A stretch of 57,415 nucleotides of DNA from Alphaproteobacteria bacterium (GCA_028866275.1 JAGWIK010000014.1:1-57415), one strand, 5' to 3'; shown: positions 18,173 through 28,285, numbered from the stretch's first letter. Notes: generated from the letters alone by a model not told the origin. Made by a program: numbers and translations.

Positions 18173-18601
18173 ATGACCACCGTCACCGTTCCGCAAAATT
18201 ACAAACCCACGGAAAAAGAAAAATATATGAACCCGGTGATGCTGGAATATTTCCGGCACAAGCTTCAGGCGTGGAAGGCCGAGATCGTGCGCGAAGCCGA
18301 TGTCACGCTGCAAGAATTGCAAGACGAAGGCGGCATGCAGGAACCCGACATCGCGGACCGCGCCAGCGCCGAAACCGAAGTGGCACTGGAACTGCGCACG
18401 CGCGACCGCCAACGCAAACTGATCAGCAAAATCGACGAAGCGCTGGAACGCATCGAACGCAACGAATACGGTTATTGCGAGGAAACCGGCGACCCCATCG
18501 GCATCAAGCGTTTGGAAGCGCGCCCCATCGCGACATTGACCGTCGAAGCGCAGGAACGCCACGAACGCAAAGAACGCACGCAACGCGACGAACGCGAATA
18601 A
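18173..18601 (+). CDS. dksA: RNA polymerase-binding protein DksA
   Basis: A 142-residue DksA/TraR protein that enters the RNA polymerase secondary channel and, with ppGpp, adjusts rRNA and amino-acid promoters. The coiled-coil runs from about 25 to 95 with the tip DIADRASAETE. The zinc-finger region reads YGYCEETGDPIGIKRLEARP and keeps only one of the four canonical cysteines, a known trend in alphaproteobacterial DksA. A strong AAGGA site precedes the ATG. The overlapping ORF at 18151-18627 in another frame is a shadow. Confidence 0.93.
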   Translation: MTTVTVPQNYKPTEKEKYMNPVMLEYFRHKLQAWKAEIVREADVTLQELQDEGGMQEPDIADRASAETEVALELRTRDRQRKLISKIDEALERIERNEYGYCEETGDPIGIKRLEARPIATLTVEAQERHERKERTQRDERE

Positions 18602-18623
18602 CGTCCCAAGGGAGTGACGGAGC

Positions 18624-19184
18624 ATGAAAAAATTTCTTGCTGCCGCAATTCTTGCCGCCGCTTTAAACCCGGCCGCCGCCCATGCCCAAGGCGCGGCGCC
18701 GGGCCTTTATGCCGTCGGCGATATCATCCTTGAACCTGCGCGTTTTCCCGACCCCAAGGCGGCCAATAGCTGCGGCCTTTCCAATGACGGCATCGTCGAT
18801 GCCTTGACCAAAGCCTTTGCCGGTACGCAAATCCCCGTCACCGTGGCGGCGATTGCCCGCCCGCCACAAATGGGCGTGGCCCGCATCGATTTGATCCCCG
18901 AAATTTATACCCATGTCGGGGACAGCCTGAACTGCGTATCGTTCGTGTCACTGTCGGCGGAAAGCCCGGCCAATGTCACCATACCGCCCGTCGCGACACC
19001 GCGCGGCATTACCGCGCTTTATTGGCAGCAAAGCACGATGGTCGCCAGCGACCAGACCAACCACGCGCAAACCGTCAACGACGTTCTGCAAAAAATGGCC
19101 GCGCAATTCACGCAAGAATATCGCGTCGCCCAACCGCCGGTTTTACCCACCGTTGCGCCGTCCATACCCGCCATCGCCAAATGA
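18624..19184 (+). CDS. Exported protein of unknown function
   Basis: A 186-residue protein with a clear signal peptide (MKKFLAAAILAAALNPAAAHA, cleavage before QG). The mature part (GLYAVGDIILEPARFPDPK) has two cysteines, at about 50 and 98, that could form a disulfide, and an Ala/Pro-rich tail. No known family is recognised. It sits between dksA (GGAG site, 22-base gap) and rluD (ATGA overlap), so it is transcribed with rluD. Confidence 0.75.
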   Translation: MKKFLAAAILAAALNPAAAHAQGAAPGLYAVGDIILEPARFPDPKAANSCGLSNDGIVDALTKAFAGTQIPVTVAAIARPPQMGVARIDLIPEIYTHVGDSLNCVSFVSLSAESPANVTIPPVATPRGITALYWQQSTMVASDQTNHAQTVNDVLQKMAAQFTQEYRVAQPPVLPTVAPSIPAIAK

Positions 19185-20146
19185 CCGCGGACATACGCGC
19201 GATCAACATCACCGAACCATGGGCGGGTCAGCGGCTTGATAAAGCGTTGGCCGCGCTGGCCGTTACGTATGACGTGCCGTTGTCGCGCGCGCGGTTGCAG
19301 GCGTTAATGGGCGCGGGACATATCACAATCGATGGGGTTCCTGTAACCGACGCCAGCCGCAAAACCAAGCTTGGCGAAACGTACCGCATAGCCTTGCCCC
19401 CGCCGGAAAAAGCCGAACCCGAAGCGCAAGCCATCGCCCTGAACATCGTGTTTGAAGACAAAGACGTTATCGTCATCGACAAACCGCCGGGGCTTGTCGT
19501 CCACCCTGCCCCGGGTAATCCCGACAATACACTCGTCAACGCGCTTTTGGCCCATTGCGGCAACAGCCTGTCGGGCATCGGCGGCGTCGCGCGTCCCGGC
19601 ATCGTGCACCGCCTGGACAAAGACACCAGCGGCTTGATGGTCGTGGCAAAAACCGACGCGGCGCATCAAAAATTATCGGCGCAGTTTGCGGACCGAAGCC
19701 TAAGCCGCACCTATCAGGCCGTGGTGTGGGGTGTGCCGGTGCAACCGTCGGGCAGCATCGACGCCCCGATAGGCCGCAGCATGAAAGACCGAAAGAAAAT
19801 GGCCGTCACAGCCAAGGGTCGCGAAGCCTTGACGCACTATAAAGTGATCGAGAACTATACCGTGGCGTCGCTGGTCGAATGCAAGCTTGCCACAGGGCGC
19901 ACGCACCAGATCCGCGTCCATATGGCGCATCTGAAACATCCCGTGGTGGGCGACGCCGCCTATGGCGGGCGGACGGTACGCGCCAAAAACGCCGATATGC
20001 TGGTTAAATTTCCGCGTCAGGCCTTGCATGCCGTAGGCTTGCAATTCATTCATCCGCGCAGCGGCAAGATTGTAAAATTCGCATCGAAATTGCCGGAGGA
20101 TATAGCGGCGCTGATCAAAAAAATGCGCGCAGCCGGCTTCAGCTGA
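19181..20146 (+). CDS. rluD: Ribosomal large-subunit pseudouridine synthase D
   Basis: A 321-residue RluD-family enzyme that makes pseudouridines in helix 69 of 23S rRNA. The S4 RNA-binding domain is at about 15-75 (RLDKALAALAVTYDVPLSRARLQ, shown in part). The catalytic motif is HRLDKDTSGLMVVAKT with the active-site Asp, and GRTHQIRVHMAHLKHPVVGD follows. The ATG at 19181 overlaps the previous stop; the in-frame extension to 19022 lies inside the upstream gene. RluD next to rpoH is a common alphaproteobacterial arrangement. Confidence 0.94.
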   Translation: MTADIRAINITEPWAGQRLDKALAALAVTYDVPLSRARLQALMGAGHITIDGVPVTDASRKTKLGETYRIALPPPEKAEPEAQAIALNIVFEDKDVIVIDKPPGLVVHPAPGNPDNTLVNALLAHCGNSLSGIGGVARPGIVHRLDKDTSGLMVVAKTDAAHQKLSAQFADRSLSRTYQAVVWGVPVQPSGSIDAPIGRSMKDRKKMAVTAKGREALTHYKVIENYTVASLVECKLATGRTHQIRVHMAHLKHPVVGDAAYGGRTVRAKNADMLVKFPRQALHAVGLQFIHPRSGKIVKFASKLPEDIAALIKKMRAAGFS

Positions 20147-20711
20147 CGGCTTTTTCGATCCGCCGGTCGGGCACCAGCCACATCAGCGCGACGGCAGCAT
20201 AGATCGCCAGAGCCAGATGGGGCGAGACGATGGCAGACCCTGCCGCCGAAGCATAAAGAAACGGCGATATCCTGCCTTTGATATCGCGGCCTATCGCCTT
20301 GGCCAGCGCCGAGGCCGCACCCTGCGCGCAGATAATCGCACTTTGTAAAATATAATAAGCGATAGCCGCCATCAGCAGCACGACGCCGTAAAGCGCGACA
20401 GGCGCGGCAGCATGATGATGATGCCACATCCACGCCGTGGTGAACGGAATGAGCGACAGCCAGAACAGCAAATGCATATTGGCCCACAAGATCCCGCCAT
20501 TGACGCGCGCGACCATATGCAACATGTGGTGATGATTGTTCCAGTATATCGCGACATAAACAAAACTCAGCACATAGCTGAGAAGCTCAGGAACGATGTC
20601 CAGCATGCCGGACCAGTCAGCCGTTTCCGGCGGCTTGAGCTCCAACACCATAATGGTGATGATAATGGCGATGACGCCGTCGCTGAAAGCCGCGAGCCGT
20701 TCTTTTTCCAT
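20139..20711 (-). CDS. TMEM175-family potassium channel-like membrane protein
   Basis: A 190-residue protein with about six membrane helices, beginning MEKERLAAFSDGVIAIIITI. The FSDGVIAI motif on helix 1 is the TMEM175 signature: its hydrophobic residues form the pore constriction in bacterial and lysosomal homologues. Helix 2 follows after a periplasmic segment (PELLSYVLSFVYVAIYWNNH), then a His-rich loop (WMWHHHH). Prokaryotic members form tetrameric, weakly K+-selective channels. The 3' end overlaps rluD by 8 bases (convergent). It follows rpoH by 7 bases and is probably co-transcribed with it. Confidence 0.85.
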   Translation of the reverse strand: MEKERLAAFSDGVIAIIITIMVLELKPPETADWSGMLDIVPELLSYVLSFVYVAIYWNNHHHMLHMVARVNGGILWANMHLLFWLSLIPFTTAWMWHHHHAAAPVALYGVVLLMAAIAYYILQSAIICAQGAASALAKAIGRDIKGRISPFLYASAAGSAIVSPHLALAIYAAVALMWLVPDRRIEKAVS

Positions 20712-20718
20712 GGATCCC

Positions 20719-21618
20719 CTATGGCGGTGACAATAAGCCTTCGCGTTCGGCCGCCAATTTTATATTATGCTGGAGTTTTTCAAAGGCGCGCACTTCGATC
20801 TGGCGCACCCTTTCGCGGCTGACGCCGAATTTCTGCGACAAATCTTCCAGCGTCGCGGGGTTTTCAGACAAGCGCCGCGCCACGATGATGTCGCGTTCCC
20901 GCGGTTGTAGCCCTTCCATCGCCGTCGCCAGCAATTTCTGGCGGCCCGACAATTCTTCGCGCGCGCCCATGCGGATATCTGCCGGTTCGGCCGTGTCGAC
21001 CAGCCAGTCCTGCCATTCGCCGTCGCCTTCGCCGTCGCGCGACAAAGGCGCGTTGAGCGATTGATCGCCGCCGGTCAGGCGACGGTTCATATTCACGACT
21101 TCTTCTTCGGCGACATCCAGACGTTGCGCGATTTCGTGAACCTGTTCTTGCGACAAATCGCCGTCGTCGATGGCTTTCATTTCGCCCTTCAGGCGGCGCA
21201 GATTGAAAAACAACTTTTTCTGCGCGGCCGTCGTGCCGATTTTGACCAAAGACCAGGAATGCAGGATATATTCCTGTATCGCGGCGCGGATCCACCACAT
21301 GGCATAGGTCGACAGGCGGAACCCGCGGTCGGGGTCGAAACGCTTGACCGCCTGCATCATGCCGATATTGCCTTCGGCGATCAGGTCGGACAAAGGCAGA
21401 CCATAGCCGCGATAGCCCATGGCGATTTTAGCGACAAGGCGCAAATGGCTGGTCACAAGCTTGTGCGCGGCTTGCAGATCGCCGTGCTCTTTCCACGATT
21501 TGGCGAGCATATATTCTTCATTGGCTTCCAGCACCGGGAATTTGCGGATATCGCGCAAATAGACGGCGAGATTGCCTTCGCCACGCAGGGCGGGGAGATT
21601 GGCTATCGGTGCGCTCAT
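20719..21618 (-). CDS. rpoH: Heat-shock sigma factor sigma-32
   Basis: A 299-residue group-2/3 sigma factor. Region 2 runs LVTSHLRLVAKIAMGYRGYG, DLIAEGNIGMMQAVKRFDP and YAMWWIRAAIQEYIL. The RpoH-specific box QKKLFFNLRRLK follows. Region 4 has the helix-turn-helix TLEDLSQKFGVSRERVRQIE. It directs transcription of chaperone and protease genes. Its upstream region faces the phosphohexomutase gene. The RpoH box separates it from RpoD and RpoS. Confidence 0.96.
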   Translation of the reverse strand: MSAPIANLPALRGEGNLAVYLRDIRKFPVLEANEEYMLAKSWKEHGDLQAAHKLVTSHLRLVAKIAMGYRGYGLPLSDLIAEGNIGMMQAVKRFDPDRGFRLSTYAMWWIRAAIQEYILHSWSLVKIGTTAAQKKLFFNLRRLKGEMKAIDDGDLSQEQVHEIAQRLDVAEEEVVNMNRRLTGGDQSLNAPLSRDGEGDGEWQDWLVDTAEPADIRMGAREELSGRQKLLATAMEGLQPRERDIIVARRLSENPATLEDLSQKFGVSRERVRQIEVRAFEKLQHNIKLAAEREGLLSPP

Positions 21619-21758
21619 GCGGCCTCTTTATGGCATATTTCTGCCGGAAAATGAAAATAGAAAGACTTTATGGCGTGAAAAAGACGCAATTAGACTTTTA
21701 ACTCCCTCTCCGACGCCCTATATGGGATAAAATCCACTAAAAAACAAAGGGAATCCTG

Positions 21759-23153
21759 ATGCCGCACACATTCGACCCCACCATTATCCGCGAATATGAC
21801 ATCCGTGGCATTGTCGGCAATACGTTGCATGAAAAAGACGCGCTGGCATTAGGCAAGGCGTTCGGGTCTATGGTCATCCGCGCGGGCGGCAGCCATATCG
21901 TGGTGGGGTATGACGGACGCACCCATTCACCCGCTTTCGAGGCGGCTTTGATCGAAGGCCTGTTGTCCACCGGCGCGCGCGTCGAACGTGTCGGGCTGGG
22001 CCCCACGCCGATGTTGTATTTCGCCGCCGCGCATTTAAAAGCCGACGCCGGCATTATGGTCACGGGTTCGCACAACCCGTCTGACCAAAACGGGTTCAAG
22101 ATGCTGATGGCCAAACATCTGATCGGCGGCGGGCCGATTTACGGCGCGGCGATCAAAAAACTGGCCGAAATGGCGGCAACAGATGATTACGTCGCAGGTT
22201 CGGGCGATGTGTCGTCAACCGATATTCGTGAAATCTATGTCGACAGGTTGTTGCAGGACTATCAGGGCAAAGAACCGCTGAATATCGTGTGGGATTGTGG
22301 CAACGGCGCGGGTGGCGAAATCGTGTCGATGCTGACCAAAAAACTGCCGGGCACGCATACGCTTCTGTTCGCCGATATCGACGGGCGTTTTCCCAATCAT
22401 CACCCCGACCCGACCGAGGCGCATAATCTGATCGATTTGCAAAAAGCCGTCGCCGAGCATAAAGCCGATCTGGGTATCGCCTTCGACGGCGATGCCGACC
22501 GCATCGGCGCTGTCGACGGCATGGGCCGCATTGTCGCGGGCGACCAATTGCTGGCGATTTATGCCGGCGAAGTTTTAAAAACCCATCCGGGCGCGACCAT
22601 CATCGCCGACGTCAAAGCATCACAAGTATTATTCGACCGCATCGCCGCGCTGGGCGGCAAACCGGTGATGGGCAAAACGGGCCATTCCCTGATCAAGGTC
22701 AAAATGGCGGAAACAAAATCGCCGCTGGCCGGGGAAATGAGCGGCCATATCTTTTTTGCCGACAAATATTACGGTTTTGACGACGCCATATATTCCGCGG
22801 TGCGGCTGGTGTCGTTGCTCAGCGCATCCGGCAAATCGCTGGCCGCTTGGCGCGACGACCTGCCGCAAACCATCAACACGCCGGAATTGCGGTTTCCGGT
22901 CGACGAAGCGCGCAAATTCATCGTGGTCGATGAAGTCAAAGCGCGTTTGCAGAAATCGGGCGCGGCGGTTGACGACACCGACGGCGTGCGCGTGAAGACG
23001 GGCGACGGATGGTGGTTGCTGCGCGCGTCAAATACGCAAGCCGTTCTGGTCGCACGCGCGGAATCGCAAAACGCCGAAGGACTCGCGCGGCTGCAAAAAC
23101 AATTGGGCGATCAGCTGTCGGCCAGCGGATTAGATTTGCCCAAGGCCGGATAA
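21759..23153 (+). CDS. Phosphomannomutase/phosphoglucomutase
   Basis: A 464-residue alpha-D-phosphohexomutase. The four family loops are visible: the phosphoserine loop [13 protein letters not shown] (Ser about 104), the metal-binding [11 protein letters not shown] (about 243-253), the sugar-binding GEMSGHIFF and the phosphate-binding region near the C-terminus ([14 protein letters not shown]). It interconverts 1- and 6-phosphates of mannose and glucose for surface polysaccharides. A GGGAATCCTG precedes the ATG. It has its own transcription unit, divergent from rpoH. Confidence 0.93.
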   Translation: MPHTFDPTIIREYDIRGIVGNTLHEKDALALGKAFGSMVIRAGGSHIVVGYDGRTHSPAFEAALIEGLLSTGARVERVGLGPTPMLYFAAAHLKADAGIMVTGSHNPSDQNGFKMLMAKHLIGGGPIYGAAIKKLAEMAATDDYVAGSGDVSSTDIREIYVDRLLQDYQGKEPLNIVWDCGNGAGGEIVSMLTKKLPGTHTLLFADIDGRFPNHHPDPTEAHNLIDLQKAVAEHKADLGIAFDGDADRIGAVDGMGRIVAGDQLLAIYAGEVLKTHPGATIIADVKASQVLFDRIAALGGKPVMGKTGHSLIKVKMAETKSPLAGEMSGHIFFADKYYGFDDAIYSAVRLVSLLSASGKSLAAWRDDLPQTINTPELRFPVDEARKFIVVDEVKARLQKSGAAVDDTDGVRVKTGDGWWLLRASNTQAVLVARAESQNAEGLARLQKQLGDQLSASGLDLPKAG

Positions 23154-23218
23154 AGTCCTCGGGTTGCACAAAACGCCGCGCTTTGTCATAACTCTCCTGT
23201 ACAATTAAGGAGAGTGTG

Positions 23219-23884
23219 TTGCTGGAAGAAATGGGCGTTTTGTACCGCGGGGCGATTTTGGGTCTGGTGATCGCCGCGCCGGTTGGCCCTGTGGGGTTGC
23301 TGTGCATCCGTCGCACGTTGCAAAAAGGGCTGATTATCGGTTATGCGACCGGCTTCGGCGCCGCCATCGCCGATGCCATTTTCGGCGCGATTGCGGTGAT
23401 GGGGATCGGTGTCATCACCGATTTCATTCATCACTATGAAGCAACCATCCGCATCGTCGGCGGCCTGATCGTTCTGGTGACCGCGTGGCATACCTGGCAC
23501 GATCGTCCAAAACCGCCCCATTCATTTGAAATTGTTGAAAAAGTTCTGGTGATGGCCGATACCCGTGTGGTGTGGGAAACATTGCGCGCGATGATCAGCG
23601 GCTTTGCCATTACCATCGCCAACCCATTGACTTTATTCGGCACATTGGCCGTCGTCGCGACTTTCGGCGATGTCAGCGCCAAACTTGACACCGTTTTGAT
23701 GATCGGGGGAATTTTTGCAGGTTCGGCGGTGTGGTGGGCCGTATTGTCGGGCGGCATCAGCCTGTTGCGCGGCCATTGCAACGAAGACCGCATCTTAACG
23801 ATCAACAGGATTACGGCGGTGGCGTTGGCCATTTTGGCCCTGTGGGCCGTGGCCAGCGGCATTCACGGCTATTTACCCCGGTAA
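23219..23884 (+). CDS. LysE/RhtB family amino-acid exporter
   Basis: A 221-residue inner-membrane protein with about six helices. It starts near GAILGLVIAAPVGPVGLLCI, the LysE-family N-terminal signature that includes the conserved PVGP. Later helices include FAITIANPLTLFGTLAVVA and a C-terminal helix (ITAVALAILALWAVASGI). The exported substrate is unknown. AAGGAG at 23207-23212 points to the TTG at 23219; a GTG at 23216 and an ATG at 23231 are also in frame, so the start is uncertain by a few residues. Confidence 0.85.
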   Translation: MLEEMGVLYRGAILGLVIAAPVGPVGLLCIRRTLQKGLIIGYATGFGAAIADAIFGAIAVMGIGVITDFIHHYEATIRIVGGLIVLVTAWHTWHDRPKPPHSFEIVEKVLVMADTRVVWETLRAMISGFAITIANPLTLFGTLAVVATFGDVSAKLDTVLMIGGIFAGSAVWWAVLSGGISLLRGHCNEDRILTINRITAVALAILALWAVASGIHGYLPR

Positions 23885-23960
23885 AAGCCGATAAAGATTG
23901 ACGAAAGCGTTACAAACCCTTAACCCTGCGCCCGAACCTTTTTTTGCAGCGCAGGAAAAC

Positions 23961-25775
23961 ATGAATTTACGCAATATCGCCATTATCGCCCACGTTGACC
24001 ACGGCAAGACCACCTTGGTCGACCAGATGCTCAAGCAATCCGGCACGTTCCGCGAAAACCAGCAAGTCGCCGAACGCGCGATGGACAGCAATGATCTGGA
24101 ACGCGAACGCGGCATTACCATTCTGGCGAAATGCACGTCGATTATCCGCAACGATATGCGCTTCAACATCGTCGATACCCCCGGCCACGCCGATTTCGGC
24201 GGCGAAGTCGAACGCATTCTGTCAATGGTCGACGGCGTGGTGTTGCTGTGCGACGCCGCCGAAGGCCCCCTGCCCCAAACCAAATTCGTGGTGTCCAAAG
24301 CTTTGGCGCAAGGATTGCGCCCCATCGTGGTCATCAATAAAGTCGACCGTTCCGACGCGCGCCCGCATCAGGTGCATGACGAAGTGTTCGACCTGTTCGC
24401 CGCGCTGGACGCGACCGAAGAACAGCTCGACTTCCCCACATTATTCGCCTCGGGCCGCAACGGCTGGGCGGTGGAAAAAATGGGCGACGAACCCAAGGAT
24501 TTGTCCCCCTTATTCGACCTGATCGTCCGCCATGTGCCGGCGCCCAAGGTCAACAAGGATGCGCCCTTTACCATGCTGGCGACCATTCTGGAAGCCAACC
24601 CGTTTCTGGGCCGCTTGCTGACGGGCCGCGTGCAGACCGGCACGGTTAAAACCAATATGTCGATCAAGGCCATGACCCGCGACGGGCAGACCATCGAACA
24701 GGGACGCGTCACCAAAATCCTGTCTTTCCGCGGATTGGAACGCGTGCCGGTTGACGAAGCGCAAGCAGGCGACATTGTTATTATCGCGGGCCTGACCAAG
24801 GCAACCGTGGCCGATACGTTGTGCGACGTCGCAGTGACCGAAGCGTTGCAGGCCAAGCCCATCGACCCGCCGACCATCGGCATGACTTTCGCCGTCAACG
24901 ACTCGCCGCTGGCGGGAACCGAAGGCGACAAGGTCACCAGCCGCATGATCCGCGACCGCTTGCTGCGCGAAGCCGAAAGCAACGTCGCCATCCGCGTCAC
25001 GGAAACCCAGGGCGCCGACGCGTATGAAGTCGCGGGCCGCGGCGAATTGCAATTGGGCATTTTGATCGAAAATATGCGCCGCGAAGGGTTCGAACTGTCG
25101 ATCAGCCGCCCGCGCGTTCTGTACCAGACCGTGGACGGCCAGCGTCATGAACCGATCGAAGAAGTCGTCATCGACGTCGACGAACAATATTCGGGAACCG
25201 TCGTCAACAAAATGTCGGAACGCAAGGCGGAAATGACCGACATGCGCCCGTCGGGCGGCGGCAAAATTCGCCTGACCTTTCTGGCTCCCTCGCGCGGCCT
25301 GATCGGCTATTTCAGCGAATTCCTGTCCGACACGCGCGGCACGGGGTTGATGAACCGCCTGTTCCACAGCTATGCCCCATATAAAGGCCCGATTGCGGCG
25401 CGCCGCACGGGCGTTCTGATCGCCAACGGCGCGGGCGAAGCCGTTGCCTATGCCATGTGGAAGCTGGAAGACCGCGGGCCGATGCTGATATCGCCCGGCG
25501 CCAAAGTCTATGAAGGCATGATTGTCGGCGAACATTCCAAGAGCAACGATCTGGACGTCAATGTGTTGGAAGGCAAGAAGCTGACCAACATTCGCACGAC
25601 ATCGAAAGACGAAGCCGTGCGCCTGACCCCGCCGATGCTGATGACGCTGGAAAAAGCGTTGGCCTATATCGCCGACGACGAGCTGGTCGAAGTCACGCCG
25701 CAGAATATCCGCCTGCGCAAACGCTACCTCGACCCCAATATGCGCAAACGCATGGCCAAGCAGGCCGAGGCTTAA
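23961..25775 (+). CDS. typA: Translational GTPase TypA/BipA
   Basis: A 604-residue ribosome-associated GTPase. The G domain starts MNLRNIAIIAHVDHGKTTLV (G1), continues with RGITI (G2), DTPGHADFG (G3) and NKVDR (G4), followed by domain II and EF-G-like domains III and V, and ends with the TypA-specific C-terminal domain. It acts in 50S subunit assembly and stress adaptation. The ATG at 23961 has AGGAAAAC upstream and gives the typical length; the frame back to 23898 adds an unconserved leader. A strong terminator follows. Confidence 0.97.
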   Translation: MNLRNIAIIAHVDHGKTTLVDQMLKQSGTFRENQQVAERAMDSNDLERERGITILAKCTSIIRNDMRFNIVDTPGHADFGGEVERILSMVDGVVLLCDAAEGPLPQTKFVVSKALAQGLRPIVVINKVDRSDARPHQVHDEVFDLFAALDATEEQLDFPTLFASGRNGWAVEKMGDEPKDLSPLFDLIVRHVPAPKVNKDAPFTMLATILEANPFLGRLLTGRVQTGTVKTNMSIKAMTRDGQTIEQGRVTKILSFRGLERVPVDEAQAGDIVIIAGLTKATVADTLCDVAVTEALQAKPIDPPTIGMTFAVNDSPLAGTEGDKVTSRMIRDRLLREAESNVAIRVTETQGADAYEVAGRGELQLGILIENMRREGFELSISRPRVLYQTVDGQRHEPIEEVVIDVDEQYSGTVVNKMSERKAEMTDMRPSGGGKIRLTFLAPSRGLIGYFSEFLSDTRGTGLMNRLFHSYAPYKGPIAARRTGVLIANGAGEAVAYAMWKLEDRGPMLISPGAKVYEGMIVGEHSKSNDLDVNVLEGKKLTNIRTTSKDEAVRLTPPMLMTLEKALAYIADDELVEVTPQNIRLRKRYLDPNMRKRMAKQAEA

Positions 25776-25817
25776 GCTTCCCGATTTTGTCCTCCCCTGC
25801 ACAAGGAGGATGAAAAG

Positions 25818-25857
25818 AGGGCGTTATTTCCGCAAGGGAATAACGCCCTTATTTTTT
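25818..25857 (+). terminator. Bidirectional terminator between typA and pheT
   Basis: A long stem AGGGCGTTATT/AATAACGCCCT has TTATTTTTT on the forward side and CTCTTTTC on the reverse side. It can end both typA and the convergent pheT transcript. Confidence 0.85.
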
Positions 25858-25882
25858 CGGCGATAAAACCCGGATAATGCGT

Positions 25883-28285
25883 TTACCCGCGCAATGTCGC
25901 GCCTGTCACCTTGGCGACCGACGCCGCGATTTTGGCGGCGATCGCGTCGATTTCGGCATCGGTCAGGCTTTTATCCGCCGGTTGCAATGTCACGCTAACG
26001 GCAATCGATTTTTTGCCGGCTTCGACCTTGTCGCCTTGGTAAACGTCAAACACGCTGACGTCACGGATCAGGTTTTTATCGGCATCGCGCACGGCCTTGA
26101 TCAATTTCGCCGCTGTGATATCGCGCCCGACGACAAAGGCGAAGTCGCGCGATACCGGTTGTAACGCGTCGAGTTTCAGTAAAGGCTTGGCCGTACCTGT
26201 GGCGCGCGCGGCGGGGATATTCGCCATAAAGATTTCACACCCGGCCATCGGCCCCGCAGCATCGCACGCCGCCAGAACAGACGGGTGAATCTCGCCGAAA
26301 AAGGCCAGCACCGTCGGGCCAAGGCGCAGGCTGCCCGAACGGCCCGGATGATACCAAGCGGGGGCATCGGCGGTGATTTGCAAACTGGCCACCGGCGCGC
26401 CCGCCGCCGCCAGCGCGGCCAAAGCGTCCGCCTTGGCGTCATAGGCGTCGACGGCGCGAACGGGTTGCGCCCAGTGGCGCGGCGTCGCGCCCGCACGCAA
26501 TGCGGTGGCGATCATGCTTTGTCCTTCGGGCGTTTGATCGCGGAACACGGGGCCGATTTCAAACAAGGCGGCCTCGGCGAAACCGCGATCGGCATTGCGT
26601 TTGGCGGCCTGGATTAAATTGCCCAGAATCGACGGGCGCATGACGTCCAGATCGCTGCTGATCGGGTTGACGAGACGCAACGCATCCGCCACACCGCCGA
26701 AACAGGCGGCGATCGTGCCCGGCATGAACGACCAGGTCACAGCCTCCATCAACCCTTGCGATGCCAGCGCGCGCCGCGCCGCCGTCAAACGATAATCCGC
26801 CGCATCAATGGCCGAGGCCGTTACCGCCTGTGGACGCTGCAGCGACACGGCGGGAATATATTCGTATCCTTTGACGCGGATAATTTCTTCGACCAGATCA
26901 GCGTCTCCTTCGATATCGGGCCGCCAGCTGGGCGCAATCACCGACAATTTGCCGTCCTTGTGCCGGACATCGAAACCCAATGTCGTCAGGATTTTTTCCT
27001 GTTCGCCGGCGGCGACATCGACGCCGGTATGTTTCAGGCACTTACCGATTTCAAGCGCAATAGGGCGTTCGACAACAGGCGCTTGCCCCGCAATGACCAG
27101 CTCGCCCACCACCGTTTCCGGCGTGCCGCACAGGTCGAGAATAAACTTGGTCGCCACTTCCGCGCCCAATTGCGTGAATAACGGGTCGACGCCGCGTTCG
27201 AACCGATAGCGCGCGTCGGACGAGATTTGCAACGCGCGCCCGGTTAATGCCGTACGCACGGGGTCGAAATAGGCCGCTTCGATAAACACGTCCACGGTGG
27301 CGTTGTCGCATGAACTGCCGGCACCGCCCATAATGCCGCCGAGGCTCAGCACGCCGGTATCGTCGCCGATCACCGTCATGCCTTTTTCCATTATGTATTT
27401 TTTCCCGTTCAACGCGTCGAATGTTTCGCCGCCCTGCGCGGGCCGCACCCACAAATCGCCCTTGATCTTGTTCGCGTCAAAAACATGCAGAGGACGCATG
27501 CAATCGACGGTCAGATAATTGGTAATATCGACCAAAGCCGAAATGGGCCGCAACCCGACGGCGCGCAATTGTTTTTGCATCCATTCCGGGCTGGGGCGAT
27601 TTTTGACGTTGCGGATTAAACGCCCGACGAAATGCGGACAGGATTTGTCACCGGCGGGGAAATCCAGCGCGACCTTGATGCGCGCGGGCTCTACAGCTTT
27701 TACCGGCGACGCGTCGATTGTTTTCAGCGCGCCCATGCCGGCGGCGGCCAGATCGCGCGCGATGCCGTGCACGCCTGCGCAGTCGGGCCGGTTTGGCGTC
27801 AGGTTGATTTCAATCACGGGATCATCGTACCCGGCATAGGATGCGAAAGACGCGCCAACAGGCGCATCGGCAGGCAATTCGATGATGCCGTCATGATCGT
27901 CGCCGAGGCCGAGTTCCCGGGCCGAACACATCATGCCTTGCGATTCCACATCGCGGATGACGCCTTTTTTCAACACTTCCCCCGTAGCGGGGATGACGTC
28001 GCCGGGACGGGCCAGCACGACTTTGATACCGCCGCGCGCGTTCGGCGCGCCGCACACGACTTGCAGTTTTTCACGACCGGTATCGACGGTGCAGACGCGC
28101 AACCGGTCGGCATTGGGATGCTGAACCGCCTCGACCAGATGCGCGACGATAAAGGGCGCCAGTTTTTCGCCAGGATCTTCGACGCCTTCGACTTCGAGAC
28201 CCAGCGCGGTGAGTTTGGCGCAGATATCGGTCAATGACACGGAAGTGTCGAGATGCTGTTTCAGCCAGGAGAAGGTGAATTTCAT
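25883..28285 (-). CDS. pheT: Phenylalanyl-tRNA synthetase beta subunit
   Basis: An 800-residue beta subunit of the heterotetrameric PheRS. It starts MKFTFSWLKQHLDTSVSLTD. The EMAP-like tRNA-binding domain lies at about 40-150 (VGASFASYAG nearby). The B3/B4 editing domain, the B5 domain and the catalytic-core-like domain follow, with a C-terminal anticodon-binding FDX-ACB domain (LQPVSRDFAFVVGRDITAAK). Length is standard. It is the last gene of the pheS - small membrane gene - pheT unit. Confidence 0.97.
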   Translation of the reverse strand: MKFTFSWLKQHLDTSVSLTDICAKLTALGLEVEGVEDPGEKLAPFIVAHLVEAVQHPNADRLRVCTVDTGREKLQVVCGAPNARGGIKVVLARPGDVIPATGEVLKKGVIRDVESQGMMCSARELGLGDDHDGIIELPADAPVGASFASYAGYDDPVIEINLTPNRPDCAGVHGIARDLAAAGMGALKTIDASPVKAVEPARIKVALDFPAGDKSCPHFVGRLIRNVKNRPSPEWMQKQLRAVGLRPISALVDITNYLTVDCMRPLHVFDANKIKGDLWVRPAQGGETFDALNGKKYIMEKGMTVIGDDTGVLSLGGIMGGAGSSCDNATVDVFIEAAYFDPVRTALTGRALQISSDARYRFERGVDPLFTQLGAEVATKFILDLCGTPETVVGELVIAGQAPVVERPIALEIGKCLKHTGVDVAAGEQEKILTTLGFDVRHKDGKLSVIAPSWRPDIEGDADLVEEIIRVKGYEYIPAVSLQRPQAVTASAIDAADYRLTAARRALASQGLMEAVTWSFMPGTIAACFGGVADALRLVNPISSDLDVMRPSILGNLIQAAKRNADRGFAEAALFEIGPVFRDQTPEGQSMIATALRAGATPRHWAQPVRAVDAYDAKADALAALAAAGAPVASLQITADAPAWYHPGRSGSLRLGPTVLAFFGEIHPSVLAACDAAGPMAGCEIFMANIPAARATGTAKPLLKLDALQPVSRDFAFVVGRDITAAKLIKAVRDADKNLIRDVSVFDVYQGDKVEAGKKSIAVSVTLQPADKSLTDAEIDAIAAKIAASVAKVTGATLRG

